Positions 7,565 to 14,329 of a stretch of 15,642 nucleotides of DNA are shown here, in pieces. The DNA lies in assembly GCA_013002285.1 (NCBI GenBank), contig JABDKJ010000059.1, positions 1 through 15,642 on the forward strand. The letters run 5' to 3'. A program made the translations under genes and the position numbers. The notes under the pieces were generated by a model. That model was not told the origin of the DNA. It saw only the letters and a list, made by a program, of their open reading frames with translations, and made no database searches. Numbering within the stretch: position 1 is the first letter of the stretch; each line of letters starts with the position of its first letter. Source of the stretch: Flavobacteriales bacterium (GTDB lineage Bacteria; Bacteroidota; Bacteroidia; Flavobacteriales; JABDKJ01).

Positions 7565-8337
7565 TCAGCAAACAAGCTCATGTAAGCGAAAAAGCCCAGA
7601 TCGGTGAAGGAACAGAGGTCGGGCCATTTACAACGATATATGATGACGTTGTCATAGGTAAGAACACATGGGTCGGACCTAATGTCACTATTATGAATGG
7701 CGCCAGGATAGGTGACAATTGTAAGATTTTTCCAGGAGCCGTGATCTCAGCCATACCTCAAGACCTGAAATTCAAAGGAGAAAAAACCATAGCTGAGATA
7801 GGTAACAATACCACTGTTCGAGAATGTGTGACCATTAACAGAGGAACCGCTGACCGGAATAAGACCAAAGTGGGTGACAATTGTCTGCTTATGGCATATG
7901 TGCATATTGCACATGATGTTGAGGTGGGCAATAATTGCATTCTTGCTAATGCAGTGAACATCGCTGGTCATTGCACCATAGAAGACCATGTGATACTTGA
8001 AGGATTGGTGGCCATGCAGCAGTTTATGCGCGTAGGTTCACATGCGTTTGTTGCCGGAGGGTCTTTGGTGAGAGTGAATATTCCACCTTTTGTGAAAGCT
8101 GCAAGAGAACCCATCTCCTACGTGGGAATAAACGGTGTTGGTCTTAAGAGAAGGGGCTTTTCTCAAGAGAGCATTCATTCCATAGAAGATATCTACAGGA
8201 TCATCTATGTGCATAACAATCACTTTAGTAAGGCTCTTTCTCAAGTAGAAAAAGACATCCCTGAGTGCGATGAAAAAACTCAAGTGCTCACATTTTTCAG
8301 AAGTGCGGAAGGTGGTATTATGAGGGGCCTCAGTTGA
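7561..8337 (+). CDS. lpxA: UDP-N-acetylglucosamine O-acyltransferase LpxA
   Basis: LpxA transfers a 3-hydroxyacyl chain from ACP to the 3-OH of UDP-GlcNAc, the first step of lipid A synthesis. The 258-residue length is normal. Residues 1 to ~185 are hexapeptide repeats of a left-handed beta-helix, with the LpxA signatures IPQDLKFKGE, RECVTINRGT and AYVHIAHDVEVGNNC. The catalytic histidine is His118, equivalent to E. coli His125. The C-terminal helical part contains the GVNIEGLKRRGF-like motif as GINGVGLKRRGF. At the position aligned with the E. coli acyl-chain ruler residue Gly173 there is again a glycine (Gly166, in AGGS), consistent with a long hydroxyacyl chain; this alignment was made by eye. 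The start overlaps the lpxC-fabZ stop as ATGA. The next gene starts 6 bases after the stop. Confidence 0.96.
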   Translation: MISKQAHVSEKAQIGEGTEVGPFTTIYDDVVIGKNTWVGPNVTIMNGARIGDNCKIFPGAVISAIPQDLKFKGEKTIAEIGNNTTVRECVTINRGTADRNKTKVGDNCLLMAYVHIAHDVEVGNNCILANAVNIAGHCTIEDHVILEGLVAMQQFMRVGSHAFVAGGSLVRVNIPPFVKAAREPISYVGINGVGLKRRGFSQESIHSIEDIYRIIYVHNNHFSKALSQVEKDIPECDEKTQVLTFFRSAEGGIMRGLS

Positions 8338-8343
8338 TCTCAA

Positions 8344-8970
8344 ATGAGAATAGTCCTCGATAATATTGCTAAGAGATTCAGTGATCAGTGGATCTTCAGA
8401 TCTGTCAACCTGGAATTTGAAAAAGGAAAAAGCTATGCCATACTAGGTGCAAATGGTTCGGGAAAATCAACCCTTTTACAAGTGATCTCTGGATTTATCG
8501 TACCATCAAAAGGAGATGTTTCATTTATAAAAGACAAAACAATTCCAAAAGAGAAGATGTACAGGGAAATAGCCTGTGCCGCACCTTACATGGAAGTCTA
8601 CGAGGACCTGAATCTTGAAGAGGCGCTGTCTTTTCAGGTAAAATTCAAGCCTTTAGTCAAGACTGAAAACGAGATCTTGGAAGAATTGGATCTGCCAATA
8701 AATAAAAAGATCGCAGACTTTTCATCCGGCATGAAACAGAAAGTGAAATTAGCATTGGCTCTTTTTGCAGATGTTCCTGTTCTTCTTCTAGATGAACCCA
8801 CGAGCAATTTGGATGCTAAGGCAAAAGAATGGTATTCGAAGAAAGTTTCAGAAATAAAAAAAGATAGACTGATCTTAGTGTGTTCCAATTATCAGGAACT
8901 AGAGTATAGCTTCACAGACGAACAAATAAAAATGGAGGATCTAAAGAGCGAGATCAAGACTGTGGTCTAG
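8344..8970 (+). CDS. Orphan ABC-type ATPase with atypical Q- and H-loops
   Basis: The 208-residue protein is a single nucleotide-binding domain. The Walker A motif GANGSGKST lies at residues 35-43 (Lys41), the signature FSSGMKQ at 126-132, Walker B LLLDEPTSNLD at 147-157, and Glu151 is present. Two positions are unusual. The Q-loop region reads ACAAPYMEVYEDL, with Pro where a Gln normally sits. The H-loop reads LVCSNYQEL, with Asn182 in place of the usual His. No transmembrane partner is encoded here and the protein has no membrane segments. I recall similar AAPY and SN variants in related Bacteroidota proteins, so this is probably a subfamily trait and not decay; that is memory, not a search result. 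The tight position between lpxA (6 bases) and efp suggests an envelope role, such as part of a lipid or LPS exporter with an unlinked permease, or a non-transport ATPase. Function is unassigned. Confidence 0.88.
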   Translation: MRIVLDNIAKRFSDQWIFRSVNLEFEKGKSYAILGANGSGKSTLLQVISGFIVPSKGDVSFIKDKTIPKEKMYREIACAAPYMEVYEDLNLEEALSFQVKFKPLVKTENEILEELDLPINKKIADFSSGMKQKVKLALALFADVPVLLLDEPTSNLDAKAKEWYSKKVSEIKKDRLILVCSNYQELEYSFTDEQIKMEDLKSEIKTVV

Positions 8971-8984
8971 GTGGATCTATTTCT

Positions 8985-8992
8985 TATTTTTG
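8985..8992 (+). promoter_or_regulatory. TAnnTTTG (-7) promoter-like box before efp
   Basis: TATTTTTG matches the Bacteroidota -7 consensus TAnnTTTG exactly. It lies 22 bases before the efp ATG, in the 44-base gap that is the widest within the lpx-efp run. No TTG is seen at the expected -33 spacing, and the region is T-rich, so a chance match is possible. If real, it would give efp a start of transcription independent of the lpx genes, with a leader of about 15 bases. Confidence 0.35.
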
Positions 8993-9014
8993 TCCTCGAA
9001 AATTATAAGCAATA

Positions 9015-9584
9015 ATGGCAAGTACAGCGGATTTTAAAAACGGACTATGTATGAAGTGGAATAATGACCTTTATTCCATCATCGAATTCCAACATGTTAA
9101 ACCAGGAAAAGGTCCTGCTTTTGTGAGAACGAAATTAAGGAACCTGAATAATGGCAAGATCATAGATCACACCTTTAATTCAGGAGTTAAGATAGAACCG
9201 GTAAGGATAGAGACCAGGAATTACCAATACCTCTATAATGATGATGCCGGATATCATTTCATGAATATGGAGGATTACAATCAGATCAATATTCCAGAAC
9301 ATTTGATAAATGCTCCTCATTTGTTGAAGGAAGAAACGATATGTCAGATCGTATTCCATGCAGAAGAAGAGAAGCCATTGAATTGTGAATTACCTTCTTT
9401 CATTGAGTGTGAGATCGCTTATACAGAACCAGGTGTGAAGGGGGATACGGCCACAAATTCAATGAAGCCAGCAAAACTAGCAAATGGGTATGAGATAAGG
9501 GTGCCATTGTTCATTAATACGGGAGATAAAGTTAAAGTTGATACCCGATCTGGCGGTTCTTACGTAGAACGTATAAAGACCTAA
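9015..9584 (+). CDS. efp: Translation elongation factor P
   Basis: EF-P binds the ribosome between the P and E sites and relieves stalling at polyproline stretches. The 189-residue length is standard. Domain I contains MKWNNDLYSIIEFQHVKP, then the loop GKGPAFVRTKLRN, whose Lys32 sits at the tip position that is post-translationally modified in many EF-Ps (Lys34 in E. coli). The OB-fold domains follow: LYNDDAGYHFMN, then PGVKGDTATNSMKPAKL, and the C-terminal VPLFINTGDKVKVDTRSGGSYVER. All are highly typical. Whether this lysine is modified, and by what enzyme, cannot be told here, as no epmA-like gene is in the window. It starts 44 bases after the ABC ATPase gene and ends 8 bases before the second lpxD-like gene, so it is likely cotranscribed with the latter. 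Confidence 0.97.
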   Translation: MASTADFKNGLCMKWNNDLYSIIEFQHVKPGKGPAFVRTKLRNLNNGKIIDHTFNSGVKIEPVRIETRNYQYLYNDDAGYHFMNMEDYNQINIPEHLINAPHLLKEETICQIVFHAEEEKPLNCELPSFIECEIAYTEPGVKGDTATNSMKPAKLANGYEIRVPLFINTGDKVKVDTRSGGSYVERIKT

Positions 9585-9592
9585 AGAACTTA

Positions 9593-10531
9593 ATGAAGCT
9601 TAACCCGCAACAAACACTAGATCAAATAGCAAAGCTCATAAATGCAAAGATGCATGGGCCTGCTGATCACGTGGTTTCGGGTATCAACGAGATCCACAAA
9701 GTAGAAACAGGCGACCTCCTTTTTGTGGATCATCCAAAATATTACGATAAAGCATTACAAAGCGCTGCAACAACTATACTTATAGACAAAGAAGTTGAGG
9801 TGCCAAAAGGGAAGGCGATACTGGTTTCTGATAACCCTTTCAGGGACTATAATTTCTTGACCCAGCATTTTTCACCACTCATTCATCTTTCAGAAGATAG
9901 AGGTAAAAATGTGCAGATCGGTGATGGGACGAAGATCTATCCAGGAGTTGTAATTGGGAATAACGTGAGCATTGGAAATGATTGCCAGATCCATAGCAAT
10001 GTGGTAATTGAAGATGGAACGCAGATAGGGAATAACGTGATCATTCATTCCAATACAGTGATAGGTGCAGATGCTTTCTACTACAAAAAGACTGATGGAG
10101 AATACACCAAAATGCATTCTTGTGGTTGGGTGGAAATAGGAGATCATGTGGAGATAGGGCCGCTGTGCACGATCGACAAAGGAGTGAGCGGTAATACGAA
10201 AATAGGGGCAGGTTCTAAGTTAGACGCTCAAGTGCATGTGGGTCATGACACAGTTATTGGAAAGAATTGCCTTTTTGCAGCACAAGTGGGAATAGCAGGA
10301 TGCGTGATCATAGAAGATGGAGTTACTTTGTGGGGCCAGGTAGGCGTACCCAGTGATCTCACTATTGGTGAAAATGCCGTTTTTCTTGGGCAATCTGCAC
10401 CAGCCAGATCAGTAGAAGGAAACAAAACGTATTTTGGAAGTCCGGCAACAGAGGCAAGGACAAAAATGAAGGAATTGGCCCTTTTAAAAAAGCTTCCGGA
10501 AATGCTAAAAAAATTAAATGGCGGAAATTAA
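9593..10531 (+). CDS. LpxD-like acyltransferase paralog (left-handed beta-helix)
   Basis: The 312-residue protein is related to LpxD. It has a short N-terminal domain (residues 1 to ~95, including LLFVDHPKYYDKAL) and hexapeptide repeats from about 107 to 275. A C-terminal Lys/Leu-rich helix (MKELALLKKLPEMLKKL) resembles the LpxD acyl-carrier-binding helix. The catalytic-histidine region reads LDAQVHVGHD (His218), where the true LpxD in this window has LDNLIQVGHN: the histidine is kept but nearby residues differ (Asn to Ala, Gln to His, Asn to Asp). GADAFYY replaces GADGFGF. Such proteins are usually annotated as UDP-3-O-acylglucosamine N-acyltransferase, but with lpxD three genes upstream a different acceptor or acyl donor is plausible. 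It overlaps the following phosphatase gene by 14 bases and sits 8 bases after efp. Family is confident; substrate is not. Confidence 0.88.
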   Translation: MKLNPQQTLDQIAKLINAKMHGPADHVVSGINEIHKVETGDLLFVDHPKYYDKALQSAATTILIDKEVEVPKGKAILVSDNPFRDYNFLTQHFSPLIHLSEDRGKNVQIGDGTKIYPGVVIGNNVSIGNDCQIHSNVVIEDGTQIGNNVIIHSNTVIGADAFYYKKTDGEYTKMHSCGWVEIGDHVEIGPLCTIDKGVSGNTKIGAGSKLDAQVHVGHDTVIGKNCLFAAQVGIAGCVIIEDGVTLWGQVGVPSDLTIGENAVFLGQSAPARSVEGNKTYFGSPATEARTKMKELALLKKLPEMLKKLNGGN

Positions 10532-11753
10532 AAGCAAAGTAGACAGGCTTTCTGATCGTTTGAAACTGAACAAGTTCAAGCTGAATTCGCTATTGGAAAT
10601 GACCACTGCGATCAATAACAATTCCAATGTTAGTGAGTTGGTAAAGATCTATGAAAAAGTGGTGCGTGATGAACTGAGCATTTCAAAACTCATTCTATTC
10701 ATAAAAAATGATACTTGGAATACGCTTCTTCAATACGGTCTGGATCAGGACTATTCGGAAATAGATCCAGAAGTCCTGTTCCAAAGGCAGAAAGAAGTGT
10801 CGCTTATTGAAAGTGATGAGAAGGCATCTGTTGGTGGATTTGATGTCTTACTTCCGGTCTATCATAAAGAGATACCATTGGCATTTTTAATGATAGGTGA
10901 TATTGATGAAAATGAGATCGCAATTAGTCCAACGATCAAGCACCTGAATTTCATTCAGACACTGACGAATATTTTGGCGGTTGCTGTTGAGAACAAACGT
11001 CTGGCCAATGAGACATTGGAGCAAGAGCGAATGAAAAAAGAACTGGAAGTTGCGGCAGATCTTCAGAATATGCTTATTCCTCACCAGTTGCCAAGCAATG
11101 AAAAGATCGAGCTTTCAGCTAAATACTTTCCTCATCAAGAAGTGGGTGGAGACTATTATGACTTCATTCCTTTAGGGGATAAAGGATTTCTTTCGTGTAT
11201 TGCAGATGTCTCCGGAAAAGGGGTTTCTGCAGCAATACTGATGTCTAACTTCCAGGCTTCTTTAAGGATACTTGGAGAGAATGACCATAGGTTGGATCAA
11301 TTGGTCCATTTACTGAACAAAAGCGTTTACGGAAGCGCAAAAGGAGACCGTTTCATCACATTTTTCTTGGTTAGATATATTTACGGTGCGAGTAAATTCG
11401 AGTATGTCAACGCTGGGCACAACCCGGCATTATTGGTCTCTAAAGGTCAAGTGACTGAATTGAAAGATGGAAGTGTAGGATTAGGAATGCTTGATGAACT
11501 GCCTTTCTTGAATGTGGGAGAAGCTGAAGTGAGCAAGGAAGATATTTTGGTTTGCTACACCGATGGATTAACTGAAATTGAGAATGCTGCTCAAGAGGAA
11601 TATGGCACTGAAAGATTAGCAGATGTGGTAATGAAGAACGAACTGCTTACTATGGCCAAACTGAATGACCAGATCATTCTTGATTTTGATACTTATAGAG
11701 GAGATGTAGAACGATTTGACGATACTACCCTTCTATCTTGTCGCTTTCTTTAG
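10518..11753 (+). CDS. GAF-like plus SpoIIE-type PP2C protein phosphatase
   Basis: The 411-residue cytoplasmic protein has a sensor-like N-terminus (about residues 20-160, GAF-like, ending in AVAVENKRLANE). A short coiled coil follows (QERMKKELEVAADLQNMLIP), then a SpoIIE/RsbU-type PP2C Ser/Thr phosphatase domain (~195-411). Metal-binding acidic residues are visible: Asp212 (GGDYYDF), Asp230 (ADVSGKG), Asp349 (YTDGLTE) and Asp401/402 (FDDTT). NAGHNPALL is also typical. RsbU-type enzymes dephosphorylate anti-anti-sigma proteins in partner-switching pathways; no such partner lies in the window, so the target is unknown. The absence of membrane segments means the signal is intracellular. The start lies inside the lpxD-like gene (14-base overlap), implying coupled translation. 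The 3' end overlaps the convergent O-antigen ligase-like gene by 29 bases. Confidence 0.9.
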   Translation: MAEIKSKVDRLSDRLKLNKFKLNSLLEMTTAINNNSNVSELVKIYEKVVRDELSISKLILFIKNDTWNTLLQYGLDQDYSEIDPEVLFQRQKEVSLIESDEKASVGGFDVLLPVYHKEIPLAFLMIGDIDENEIAISPTIKHLNFIQTLTNILAVAVENKRLANETLEQERMKKELEVAADLQNMLIPHQLPSNEKIELSAKYFPHQEVGGDYYDFIPLGDKGFLSCIADVSGKGVSAAILMSNFQASLRILGENDHRLDQLVHLLNKSVYGSAKGDRFITFFLVRYIYGASKFEYVNAGHNPALLVSKGQVTELKDGSVGLGMLDELPFLNVGEAEVSKEDILVCYTDGLTEIENAAQEEYGTERLADVVMKNELLTMAKLNDQIILDFDTYRGDVERFDDTTLLSCRFL

Positions 11754-13173
11754 GTCGTGACTTTATATCCAATATCATGATCATTGCAGCAAAACCCCAA
11801 AAGGGCACACTTGCTTTGTCTGTATCTAAGAAATTATTCAAGACTCCATGTCCCAAATAGGTAATAAGGCCAAGTATTGCACATAACAAGATGGTCCTCT
11901 CAGTGCCTTTTGGAAAACGTGGCAGTATGCGTATCCCCGTATAAAGGATCATAAATGCAATGAGGAGGAAGCTGAACATGCCCAACACTCCGGATTCTGA
12001 AAGCGGACCTAAATACTCGCTGTGTGCATTTCCTAAAGTACCTCTGTTAGTAGAGATCCAAGTCTTCTCGCTAAATTTCTGAAATGGCGCGTATTTGAAC
12101 ATATAAGTTCCCGGACCCCAACCAAAAACAGGCTTTTCTTCCCACATTCTCAATGCACAGTTCCATCGGTTCAGTCGTTCTAGATTAGAAGCATCAGTGC
12201 TGATGTTGGAAATGGATCGAATGTGTTCTGCAAAGTCCGAACTGGAGTCCTGGTCATTCCTTTCCAATGTTCTTATGATCTCTGTTTGAAAAGAGAAGAA
12301 CAATCCTATCAGAACAGTTGCAACTCCTAAAAGAGCTATAAATTTTATTCTAAGTCGTATGGCTATGTATGCACCCAAGGCCAGCACGAGACTCACCCAT
12401 GCAGCACGCGTATAGGAGAAAACGATCCCAATTCCCAAAACAAGTAAAATGAATAGCCAAACCGACCTATTCTGTTTGAATTTTTTTGCATAAAAATAGA
12501 AGGCTATGGACAAGGGAAGGAACATGGCAATGATGGCTCCATAGGAGGTATGGTCCTTGAAATATGGTCCCATGATGTAGTGGCCGACTTGCTCGTCAAA
12601 TCCTCTTTGGGCGTGTTTGATCAAAGTTATAACAATAACCAGTGCTAGGCCAAGCATGAAGGCTTTGACGTATTTGTTAAAGAATTCTTTTTGTTTGAAC
12701 AGATGCGCAGCGAAGAAAAAACAAACAGCTATGAACCATAGTCTGCTAAGTAGGAATTTGAACGATACGTCCATCATAGTGCTGGTCAAACTGGTGACAA
12801 AGATCCAGAACAAACTGAAATAAATAGCGAGTGATATAGGGTGTAGGAAAATGTCCTTGTCCCAATTTCGTTTTGAAGCTGCTTTTAGTATCAATAGTAA
12901 AAGTAAACCGAACATTAGAGGTTCGGTGGGCAAATGAAAACCAATGCCACCCAATTCTCCAATGGATTCTAGACTTATAGAAAGAGGAGTAAAAAATGCA
13001 ATGAGAAGCATGAGCTTATCTGGCTGGTATATAGCCATGACCACCCCGAAAAGCAAGATTGGCGCCATGTACAACCAGGGATGGATCTTTGCTACTGCAT
13101 AGCCAATGAATATCGTTCCAATGATCGAGAGAAGTATCGGAACGAATTTCAAATATGGCGAAAAGGTTTTCAC
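11725..13173 (-). CDS. O-antigen ligase / polymerase family membrane protein (Wzy_C)
   Basis: The 482-residue protein has around eleven or twelve hydrophobic segments and one large hydrophilic loop at about residues 300-390. This is the layout of WaaL O-antigen ligases and Wzy-type polymerases. Visible family features are YTRAAW (Arg256), NRW then GWGPGTYMF (351-359), and GNAHSEYLGPLSESG (381-395), where His384 corresponds to the functionally important periplasmic histidine. It would act at the periplasmic face of the inner membrane, joining or polymerising undecaprenyl-linked glycans. The start is GTG, overlapping the TGA of the upstream gene as GTGA, so the pair is translationally coupled. 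Ligase and polymerase cannot be separated by sequence alone. Its coupling to a chain-length regulator favours a role in O-polysaccharide or exopolysaccharide assembly. The 3' end overlaps the phosphatase gene by 29 bases. Confidence 0.88.
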   Translation of the reverse strand: MKTFSPYLKFVPILLSIIGTIFIGYAVAKIHPWLYMAPILLFGVVMAIYQPDKLMLLIAFFTPLSISLESIGELGGIGFHLPTEPLMFGLLLLLILKAASKRNWDKDIFLHPISLAIYFSLFWIFVTSLTSTMMDVSFKFLLSRLWFIAVCFFFAAHLFKQKEFFNKYVKAFMLGLALVIVITLIKHAQRGFDEQVGHYIMGPYFKDHTSYGAIIAMFLPLSIAFYFYAKKFKQNRSVWLFILLVLGIGIVFSYTRAAWVSLVLALGAYIAIRLRIKFIALLGVATVLIGLFFSFQTEIIRTLERNDQDSSSDFAEHIRSISNISTDASNLERLNRWNCALRMWEEKPVFGWGPGTYMFKYAPFQKFSEKTWISTNRGTLGNAHSEYLGPLSESGVLGMFSFLLIAFMILYTGIRILPRFPKGTERTILLCAILGLITYLGHGVLNNFLDTDKASVPFWGFAAMIMILDIKSRPKESDKIEG

Positions 13174-14117
13174 GCTTCCTTTCTATCGAAGATCGCGAAG
13201 AGAATGAGGGCTAATAACAAACTACCCCCGAATATTCCCAGCCAAATTATCCAACGTATAGGCCAGGACTTTTTGTCTGCGACACGAGGCTTTTTAATAA
13301 CGTTAGCATAGGTTACATTCCTTGAACTATAGGCTTTCGCTTCATTCATGTCTTCCAAGACCTCTGCATATACAAGTCCTAAGTTTTCCATCATTACAGA
13401 ACCGTACATCAATTCACCACCATTCTTATTTAGACTTTTAAGACGTTCCACAACATCTTGATAACGTTTTCCGCTATCACCTCGCTCATGCATCCGCATA
13501 TAGCCCTCCATGAGCCTTTCCAATTGCCCACTTAAATTGATTATCCCAGCTTCTTCACGTATCTCTGAAAGTGACTTGTTCGACTCATCTATAATGTGTT
13601 TTAGAAAAGCCACCTCATCTTCTTTTTGCTGAAGGTATTCAAGATTAGAGCCCTGCTCCATAGCTCGTGTAAGTCTATTGTATTGGTTCAAGATCTCGTC
13701 TACCATCAACTTTGCAGTATCTGCACTTTCATCCTGACATTCGATCACTACAGCTTCATATTTGTTGGCGCTAATGCTCACGCGTTCCGCATAGAGATAG
13801 TCCAGCCAATAGTAATATTCGTTCTGTCCTGGAGTAAGTCCCCATCTGTTATAGAGTTCATATTTATCCACCAAGGTGTCCTTGATCTCCGAGAATTCCA
13901 TAAGCTGTAACATCTGCTCAGTTTCAGATTCATCACTGAAAGGCTCTAAGTTCTTTGGATAAGCCACTGCAGTAGAAGTGAATCTTGGCTTCATGAAAAG
14001 AGAACTCGTGAACACTACTCCGGCAATAGCCGCAATGATGGCAATGAAAACAAATGCTCTCCACCTCTTTTGAACGATATGTACGAGGTTCTTGAACGTT
14101 AGATCTGGATCTATCAT
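13170..14117 (-). CDS. Wzz-like polysaccharide co-polymerase (chain-length determinant)
   Basis: The 315-residue protein has two membrane segments, one near residues 21-41 and one near 289-310, enclosing a large periplasmic region rich in coiled-coil sequence (about 160-260, with QQKEDEVAFLKHIIDESNKSLSEIREEAG). A proline-containing KKSWPIRW motif precedes the second segment. This is the polysaccharide co-polymerase (Wzz) topology, and the N-terminal FKNLVHIVQKRWR agrees. These proteins set the chain length of O-antigen or capsule with a Wzy polymerase. No cytoplasmic tyrosine-kinase domain follows the second membrane segment, so it is the kinase-less form. The start is ATG (complement of 14115-14117), just downstream of a TAnnTTTG box. 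The downstream membrane gene overlaps by 4 bases. Overall similarity to classical Wzz is low, so the family call rests on topology and context. Confidence 0.82.
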   Translation of the reverse strand: MIDPDLTFKNLVHIVQKRWRAFVFIAIIAAIAGVVFTSSLFMKPRFTSTAVAYPKNLEPFSDESETEQMLQLMEFSEIKDTLVDKYELYNRWGLTPGQNEYYYWLDYLYAERVSISANKYEAVVIECQDESADTAKLMVDEILNQYNRLTRAMEQGSNLEYLQQKEDEVAFLKHIIDESNKSLSEIREEAGIINLSGQLERLMEGYMRMHERGDSGKRYQDVVERLKSLNKNGGELMYGSVMMENLGLVYAEVLEDMNEAKAYSSRNVTYANVIKKPRVADKKSWPIRWIIWLGIFGGSLLLALILFAIFDRKEA

Positions 14118-14137
14118 ATTGATTGAATTAAGATCGA

Positions 14138-14145
14138 CAAAAGTA
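14138..14145 (-). promoter_or_regulatory. TAnnTTTG (-7) promoter-like box before the Wzz-like/ligase pair
   Basis: On the minus strand TACTTTTG matches the Bacteroidota -7 consensus and lies 20 bases before the ATG of the Wzz-like gene. It falls in the 212-base gap after the HYR-protein gene, where a promoter is expected. No TTG is obvious at the -33 spacing. The same gap holds a 13-base inverted repeat TTCAAA-A-TTTGAA at 14185-14197, of unknown meaning in AT-rich DNA. No hairpin with a T-tract is visible after the HYR-protein stop. Confidence 0.42.
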
Positions 14146-14329
14146 AATATTTTAAGCTCTTTGACCCTTTAAGTAGCGCCTTCTTTCAAAATTTGAATAC
14201 GACCAAAAATTTATTTTAAAATTGAACTTAAGCCATTAAAACGTAGTGATTATGGGCTTTATTGAGAGAAGTTTTCGCTCTATGACTTGTGGATCTTTGG
14301 ATCGACCCACTGATACCGTAAATAGAGAG

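Noticed and set aside
14285..14320. Possible hairpin terminator after the HYR-protein gene (GTGG...CCAC around GATC)
   Set aside because: The stem is interrupted by a bulge of several bases and has no T-tract in the direction of transcription.
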